Below, piece after piece: positions 25,764 through 29,935 of a stretch of 29,935 nt of DNA (position 1 is the first letter of the stretch; each line of letters starts with the position of its first letter). Source of the DNA: an uncultured Desulfuromonadales bacterium (lineage in GTDB: Bacteria > Desulfobacterota > Desulfuromonadia > Desulfuromonadales > Geopsychrobacteraceae); NCBI GenBank assembly GCA_947259685.1, contig CAMYNC010000110.1:1-29935 (forward strand). Reading direction: 5' to 3'. A program made the translations under genes and the position numbers. The notes beneath the pieces were generated by a model. That model was not told the DNA's origin. It saw only the letters and a list, made by a program, of their open reading frames with translations, and did not search any database.

Positions 25764-26702
25764 ATGAATTTTATAGATCACAAATCACAGGTCCTGATCG
25801 TAGACGATACTGCGGAAAACGTTGATATATTGGCGGGAATCCTGAGTGAGCACTATCAGGTCAAGGTGGCCTTGAACGGTCCGAAAGCGCTTAAAATCGC
25901 CCGTACTGATCCGGCTCCCGATATTATCCTGCTGGATGTGATGATGCCTGATATGGACGGCTATGAGGTCTGCCGGCAGCTTAAGGAAGACCCGCTGACG
26001 ACTGATATCCCAGTGATTTTTGTTACGGCAAAGGCTGAGGTGGAAGACGAAACCAAGGGGTTTAGCCTGGGCGCTGTCGACTACATCACCAAGCCGATCA
26101 GTCCGGCAAAAGTGCGGTCACGGGTCAGAGCCCACCTGGCTCTCAGTCAGGCAAATATCCAGCTCAAGCGGCGCAATCAGGAGCTCGAAGAAAAAATCGC
26201 GGGTGGGTTTGCAACTGTTACCCCCGATTATCTCAAGCAACTCATCCTTGCTGGAGAGAGCGTGACCCAGGAATTTAAATCCACCCTTCGTCACAACCTG
26301 CACAGCAATAAGAATGACAGGGCTATCGAAAATGCGGTGCTCAAATCGATTGCTGGCTTTCTCAACTCACAGGGTGGTCATCTTTTCGTAGGTGTGGATG
26401 ACGAAGGCAAAATTTTAGGTATGAAAAGGGACGCTTTTCTCAACTCGGATCGTATTCTCCTGCACCTCAATAATCTGGTCTGCGAACACCTCGGTTCGCA
26501 GGTTGCGCCCTACGTTCGGAGCAAAGTCGTCGAGGTCGATGGATTAGATGTGCTCTCCGTGCAATGTCTTACCGGCCCGATGCCGGTATTTTTCCGCCGC
26601 GACGGTAACGAAATATTCTACGTCCGGATGGGGCCAACCAGCCGCCAGCTCTCGCCAAGCGAGCTCATCGCTCATGTTCAGCGACGTGAAAATCAGCACT
26701 AA
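25764..26702 (+). CDS. response regulator with AlbA_2 (Schlafen-like) output domain
   Basis: The 312-residue protein has a receiver at about 8-125: VLIVDDTAEN, the phosphoacceptor Asp58 in LLDVMMPDMDG, and Lys in DYITKPISPAKV. A short helical linker (IQLKRRNQELEEKIAGG) leads to an AlbA_2 / divergent AAA_4 domain at about 150-305: EFKSTL, ENAVLKSIAGFLNSQGGHLFVGVDDEGKILG, then VFFRRDGNEIFYVRMGPTSRQLSPSE. AlbA_2 domains occur in Schlafen-like and transcription-related proteins and bind nucleic acid or nucleotides. Their use as the output of a receiver is uncommon. The start at 25764 has no strong ribosome site. It lies 106 bases after the hybrid kinase, a probable partner. The output activity is not known. 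Confidence 0.9.
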   Translation: MNFIDHKSQVLIVDDTAENVDILAGILSEHYQVKVALNGPKALKIARTDPAPDIILLDVMMPDMDGYEVCRQLKEDPLTTDIPVIFVTAKAEVEDETKGFSLGAVDYITKPISPAKVRSRVRAHLALSQANIQLKRRNQELEEKIAGGFATVTPDYLKQLILAGESVTQEFKSTLRHNLHSNKNDRAIENAVLKSIAGFLNSQGGHLFVGVDDEGKILGMKRDAFLNSDRILLHLNNLVCEHLGSQVAPYVRSKVVEVDGLDVLSVQCLTGPMPVFFRRDGNEIFYVRMGPTSRQLSPSELIAHVQRRENQH

Positions 26703-26717
26703 TCACATTACGCCACC

Positions 26718-26950
26718 TCCAGCATCTAAGCCTTCTGAAAAAATTTACTCTATAGCGGTCAAAGGAGATGGCATTGTCAAATCCACCGGTGCCCACCTTG
26801 ACAGTACGGAGTCGTAATTTATTGTCAAAAGCGGCCATTCCAGCCAAAAGAGCCCGCTGGCTATTGACGAGATGTGGAGAATGTTGGTGGTTATCGTAAC
26901 TGCTTTTGCCGCACGACTCAGTCAACAGAAAAGACCAAGATTCGCAATTT
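26718..26950 (+). pseudogene. C-terminal remnant of an alpha/beta hydrolase (lipase/esterase-like)
   Basis: In one frame the sequence reads KIYSIAVKGDGIVKSTGAHL then DSTES, an in-frame TAA at 26815-26817, and FIVKSGHSSQKSPLAIDEMW. This fits the end of alpha/beta hydrolases where 'GDGxV...SAHLDGxESExxVxSGHS' carries the catalytic Asp and His regions. A GAA to TAA change would explain the stop. No N-terminal part exists upstream, because the AlbA_2 gene ends at 26702. The family is inferred from motif memory, and the boundaries are approximate. Confidence 0.5.
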
Positions 26951-27224
26951 TGGATGATAGACTCGAGGACCAGGAAGGTAATAAGCAGTCAATATCTAAA
27001 ACCTCCATGCAGCTTGAGCTCATCAGTGCGTAATTTTCGGCCATCTGAAAAGGGTGGTCTTTCTTGTTTGTTAGCTGTTTAAATACCCAAAACGCACTGA
27101 CTCTCCAGTCGGCAACCTGTCCCGGAGTTATCTCGCTGTGGCAAACGACACAGCTTTCATCTTCAGCCCAAGCAACTCCGGAAACCAGAATAATCCCCAA
27201 TAGCATGCCTAGAATTTTGTTCAT
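26922..27224 (-). pseudogene. truncated cytochrome c fragment with one CxxCH
   Basis: The ATG at 27224 has GGAGG just upstream and gives 100 residues. Residues 1-21 are a signal peptide (MNKILGMLLGIILVSGVAWA). CVVCH heme c motif follows at about 25-29, then SEITPGQVADWRVS, as in multiheme cytochromes of anaerobic respirers. After this the homologous pattern stops: the remainder (AFWVFKQLTNKKDHPFQMAE onward) has no heme site, and its end runs antisense through the hydrolase remnant. I read it as the 5' end of a multiheme cytochrome gene joined to foreign DNA near 27090. A functional one-heme protein cannot be excluded. Confidence 0.6.
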
Positions 27225-27418
27225 TGTAACCTCCCTGATTTTGATAATTATGAGCAAAGATGCGAATAAAATTCTACCAAAAGATAGGCTGGAACCTACC
27301 CATAAATCGAAAAAAATAACGGATAGGTGGCAGCGGTTGTTAAGCTTTTTGCTTTGAGAGGACATTAGTTCGCAAGTATCAGGAATATCGATCGATGGCC
27401 GGATCTCCCATGAGTCAC

Positions 27419-27491
27419 CCCTTTAAATACGCAAAAAACCCATGATTGGCAGATCATGGGCTTTTCTCGGAATAGGGTATAAATCAGACAC
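27419..27491. repeat. dispersed hairpin repeat (copy Y, related to 18996-19066)
   Basis: The order is TTTAAATACGCAAAAAA, then arms ACCCATGAT and ATCATGGGC, then GGAATAGGGTATAAATCAGACAC. The hairpin followed by T-runs on either strand can act as a bidirectional terminator. Compared with the other copy, the flanks are conserved while the stem sequence is changed on both arms. It is part of the gene-free interval 27225-27663. Confidence 0.65.
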
Positions 27492-27579
27492 TACATCCGC
27501 TGCCGGATACTTGCCCTTTACTTAGGTCGTGGGGGTTTATTACAATCAAAAAAATCAGGAGGGGTGAAAGCTCCGATCT

Positions 27580-27626
27580 GAAGAGTCCAGCCTTGCATCC
27601 CCCTCCGCTTGGCTGGACTCTTTTTT
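27580..27626 (+). terminator. strong intrinsic terminator just before the 27664 gene
   Basis: AAGAGTCCAGCC (27581-27592) and GGCTGGACTCTT (27611-27622) pair perfectly over 12 bp, followed by TTTTTT. The hairpin loop (CATCCCCCTCCGC) is complementary to GGAGGGG at 27558-27564 upstream. This may be an attenuator of the downstream gene, or may simply end a transcript arriving from the left. Confidence 0.8.
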
Positions 27627-27663
27627 AGCCGATTCCGGCCATGGTTTCTTAAGGGGACTCTGA

Positions 27664-28875
27664 ATGGGCCAACAAAATAAATGGGAATTTCGTAGCCGTT
27701 TTCGCGCCAACTCCTTTGGCTGGAAGGGCTCAAAGCTGGCGGTCAAGAGAATCGGTGAGGCCGTTAAGGAAATCCGCAAGGTTAAAGACCTCAATCTGCG
27801 TGCCGAGGGGGCTATCCTGCTACTGGAGCGCCTGTGGCCAGCCCTGCAACAAGTCGATAGTTCATCAGGTTCTTTAGGCAATGCGACAAATAAGGCGGTC
27901 CATGAACTGGTGCCGTTTATCATCGATGCACCCTGTGGTGCAAACATTCGTGCCAAGTGGCTTGAGCGTCTCTGGAAAGCGATGGAAGAGGATGGCGTCG
28001 ACTATCTATTTGAAGTCAGTGAACGCTGGGGAGAGCTCTGCGCTGATCCGGTGGTCGCCTCTCACTGGGCAGATGAGCTTCGCTCTACCCTGGAACATTC
28101 CTGGGAGTATGGAGGGTATTTCCTTGGTGGTCCCGCCTGTCTGTCCTGCTTGCTGAAAGCGCAGCGGATAGACGAGTTGCTGCAACTGATCGACAAGGCT
28201 CCTTACCTTGCATGGTCATATCGAAAATACGGCGTGCTTGCCCTTGCCGCCGCCGGAAAAACGGAAAAAGCTATCCGATACGCTGAGTCCTCACAAGGAT
28301 TGAATGATGGATATACTCACATCGCTTCAGCCTGTGAGGAAATTCTTCTTGAAGCTGGTCAGCATGAAGAAGCTTATCGACGATATGCATTTTCTGCCAC
28401 GACCGCCACCACGAACTTGGCTCGATTTCGGGCACTGGCAAAAAAATATCCACAAAAAGATGCCGAGCAGATTCTGCAGGACTTGATCGCCAGTACTCCA
28501 GGAGAGGAGGGGAAGTGGTTTGCTACCGCCAAGAGCCTGTCTCATTTCGACCTTGCAGCCTCTCTGGCTTACCAGTCTCCTGTGAATATTGAAACTCTGA
28601 ACCGCGCAGCAAGGGACTTTATAGAGAAGGAACCTGCATTTGCGCTAAATGCAGCCCTTGCTTCTCTGAAATGGCTTGCTGCCGGACAGTTTTATGAGAT
28701 CACGGGGCTCGATGTGTATAGCGCTGTGCGTTATGCCCTTGACGCTTCAGAAAAAATAGGGATCCGGGAGGAGACCGTGAAACGGATCAGTTCTCTGGCA
28801 GAGACGATCCACCCTGACGATTTCGTCCGCGAGCAAATATCAACGTCTCTCGGTCGCGTAAACACGAGAACTTAG
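27664..28875 (+). CDS. uncharacterised all-helical protein, 403 aa
   Basis: The ATG at 27664 follows AAGGGGA at about 27651. There is no signal peptide or membrane helix. The first 50 residues are strongly basic (KWEFRSRFRANSFGWKGSKLAVKRIGE). From about residue 60 the chain is a series of amphipathic helix pairs rich in Ala, Leu and Trp (for example LACL-type and AAGKTEKAIRYAESS, EAGQHEEAYRRYAFS, KKYPQKDAEQILQDL), resembling TPR or HEAT-like solenoids. It may relate to the DUF6880-type proteins, but I am not sure. The gene stands alone between a hairpin terminator and a dispersed repeat. A cytoplasmic scaffold or nucleic-acid-associated role is possible but not shown. Confidence 0.82.
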   Translation: MGQQNKWEFRSRFRANSFGWKGSKLAVKRIGEAVKEIRKVKDLNLRAEGAILLLERLWPALQQVDSSSGSLGNATNKAVHELVPFIIDAPCGANIRAKWLERLWKAMEEDGVDYLFEVSERWGELCADPVVASHWADELRSTLEHSWEYGGYFLGGPACLSCLLKAQRIDELLQLIDKAPYLAWSYRKYGVLALAAAGKTEKAIRYAESSQGLNDGYTHIASACEEILLEAGQHEEAYRRYAFSATTATTNLARFRALAKKYPQKDAEQILQDLIASTPGEEGKWFATAKSLSHFDLAASLAYQSPVNIETLNRAARDFIEKEPAFALNAALASLKWLAAGQFYEITGLDVYSAVRYALDASEKIGIREETVKRISSLAETIHPDDFVREQISTSLGRVNTRT

Positions 28876-28906
28876 GACCAGCGTCATCCTCCCTCGACCG
28901 CTCTTT

Positions 28907-28985
28907 TTATTGGAAGTGGCCCAACCCAAGACATGATAGTTTGACAGGCATCAAGACCCATATTTCAATATGGAGCAACTTTCGA
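28907..28985. repeat. dispersed repeat Z, paired with 19069-19147
   Basis: It shares TTTA-TGGAAGTGGC at the left, CAAGAC, GACAGGC and ATATGGAGCAACTT at the right with X2, in the same order over about 79 bases. It begins about 30 bases after the 403-residue gene. The rest of 28876-29232 has no gene with recognisable features. Confidence 0.6.
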
Positions 28986-29232
28986 CACGTTTTCTCCTGA
29001 GCTGCCCATTCGAGCGGAAATCACCCACGATCAACGTCCGATAAGTCAGGGGCAGTAAAAAATTCGGAATTCGGCCAATCTGAGCAATGCCAAACGATGC
29101 GAGAGGATAAGTGATTATCTTTATCGAGCCAAACTCGGAGAGCCATATAAATAAAGGGTACGCAGCAAATGGTGCCCTTGCCACAAAACTTGCCTGTTAT
29201 CGTGTCTCTGCCAATCTAGTTTTTCCCGATCA

Positions 29233-29935
29233 TCATCTGAATTCTTCAGTGAAACCCTGGCGCTGGGATTCGCTCCCCAACATCACCAGCTCACAATCCG
29301 GTTCAAGAACCGTCGAGGCTGATACCGGGACGACTCCGTCATCGGGCAGGCGCAACGCCAGCACGTTGAGGCCGGTCCGCGCCCGGATATGGCTGGTGCC
29401 GAGGAGCTTCCCAGCCAGGCTCGCAGGCATGGGGACATAAAAGAGTTCGAAACCCTCACCCAGGATCACGGACTCTCGATGCTGCAACAGCGACATAACG
29501 GCCTCGGCTCCCAGAGACGGGTAGCTCAGCACGAAGTCGGCGCCAGCCCGGTTGATCGCTTCTATGTTCCGCTCGTGAGTGATGCGGCTGATCACCCGGA
29601 GCTCCGGATTCAGGCGGCGGTAATACACCGCCAGGTAGATATTCATAGCGTCATCATTGGTGGTCAGCAGCACGCTGGGGGCCTCAGCCAACCCCGCATC
29701 CATAATCAGTTCTCGGTCAGCCGCGTTGCCGATGTACAACTTGTCAGGGACTCCCTCCAGAGAGGATCGCAGAGACTCCTCGCACTCGATCATGTGAACG
29801 GTCACGCCACGACTTCGGAGGGTTTGGGTGGTGGAGCAGCCGACCTTGCCGCCACCGATCACGAGGACCGGGTTGAAATTGGTGTTGTAGATCACCAGGT
29901 AAGTGTCGAGACTGGTGATCTGTTCTTCGGAACCC
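29233..29935 (-). CDS. TrkA-type NAD-binding (RCK) protein, probably a potassium channel or transport regulator, 5' end missing
   Basis: The frame is open to the right edge: codons before the internal GTG at 29895 read SEEQITSLDTYLVIYNTNFN, so the true start lies outside the window. The visible 234 residues hold a TrkA_N Rossmann domain: VLVIGGGKVGCSTTQTL (GxGxxG), HMIECEE with the acidic residue after beta 2, GNAADRELIMDAGL, and LLTTNDDAMN. A TrkA_C domain follows (GEGFELFYVPMPASLAGKLLGT, then VLEPDCELVMLGSESQ). In the family, NAD(H) or nucleotide binding gates K+ flux. Other TrkA-type channels carry transmembrane helices or further RCK units upstream, which cannot be seen here. Confidence 0.88.
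   Translation of the reverse strand, partial: GSEEQITSLDTYLVIYNTNFNPVLVIGGGKVGCSTTQTLRSRGVTVHMIECEESLRSSLEGVPDKLYIGNAADRELIMDAGLAEAPSVLLTTNDDAMNIYLAVYYRRLNPELRVISRITHERNIEAINRAGADFVLSYPSLGAEAVMSLLQHRESVILGEGFELFYVPMPASLAGKLLGTSHIRARTGLNVLALRLPDDGVVPVSASTVLEPDCELVMLGSESQRQGFTEEFR

Noticed and set aside
28951..29184. A 77-residue minus-strand gene
   Set aside because: It has no recognisable motif, no clear ribosome site, and its end lies in the dispersed repeat. It is more likely a chance frame or old fragment.
1..29935. CRISPR array
   Set aside because: No regularly spaced short repeats with unique spacers were found. The repeats present are palindromic elements or tandem duplications.

Overview
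The window looks like a chromosomal segment of an anaerobic, respiring delta-type proteobacterium, most likely of the Desulfuromonas/Geobacter group. This is inferred from gene content: a membrane-bound selenocysteine formate dehydrogenase, a tungstate ABC transporter, a fused FdhD-MobA, a di-heme peroxidase, a cytochrome c fragment and very large hybrid kinases. No taxonomic marker gene is present, so the assignment is moderate.

Layout. 1-174 is the start of a REP-type (RAYT) transposase cut by the window edge. 328-1062 is a secreted protein of unknown role. From 1350 to 14637 almost everything lies on the minus strand and serves one purpose: building and running a W/Mo- and selenium-dependent formate dehydrogenase. 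In transcription order this is fdnG (in-frame UGA=Sec), fdnH, fdnI, a DsbA-like protein whose CxxC motif is UxxC through a second in-frame UGA, a di-heme cytochrome c peroxidase, fdhE and fdhD-mobA. After a palindromic repeat come tupC, tupA, tupB, moeA, mobB and the tRNA-Sec gene selC. Two related structured leaders, each followed by an intrinsic terminator, precede tupC and tupA; they look like Moco/tungsten-cofactor riboswitches. The selC 3' end is partly duplicated downstream.

14949-17106 (minus) is a TelA/XpaC pair with a possible small leading peptide gene. 17107-19256 is decayed mobile DNA: a long palindromic repeat with an exact 99-bp tandem duplication, an IS1595-type transposase broken by at least three frameshifts, and dispersed repeats. 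19257-26702 is a signalling cluster: an HD-GYP response regulator (minus), a 1600-residue hybrid histidine kinase (plus) and a receiver-AlbA_2 protein (plus). The two response regulators have closely similar receivers. An IS256-type transposase tail lies between the first two. 26703-29232 holds gene remnants (hydrolase tail, one-heme cytochrome fragment), a 403-residue orphan gene behind a strong hairpin terminator, and repeats that occur joined at 19 kb but flank the orphan gene here. The window ends inside a TrkA-type NAD-binding protein on the minus strand.

The main result is the DsbA-like selenoprotein at 9544-10137. A standard gene caller would report only its C-terminal 133 residues. 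Its UGA is followed by a hairpin with exactly the same geometry (11-nt spacer, 7-bp stem, 5-nt loop) as the one after the UGA of fdnG.
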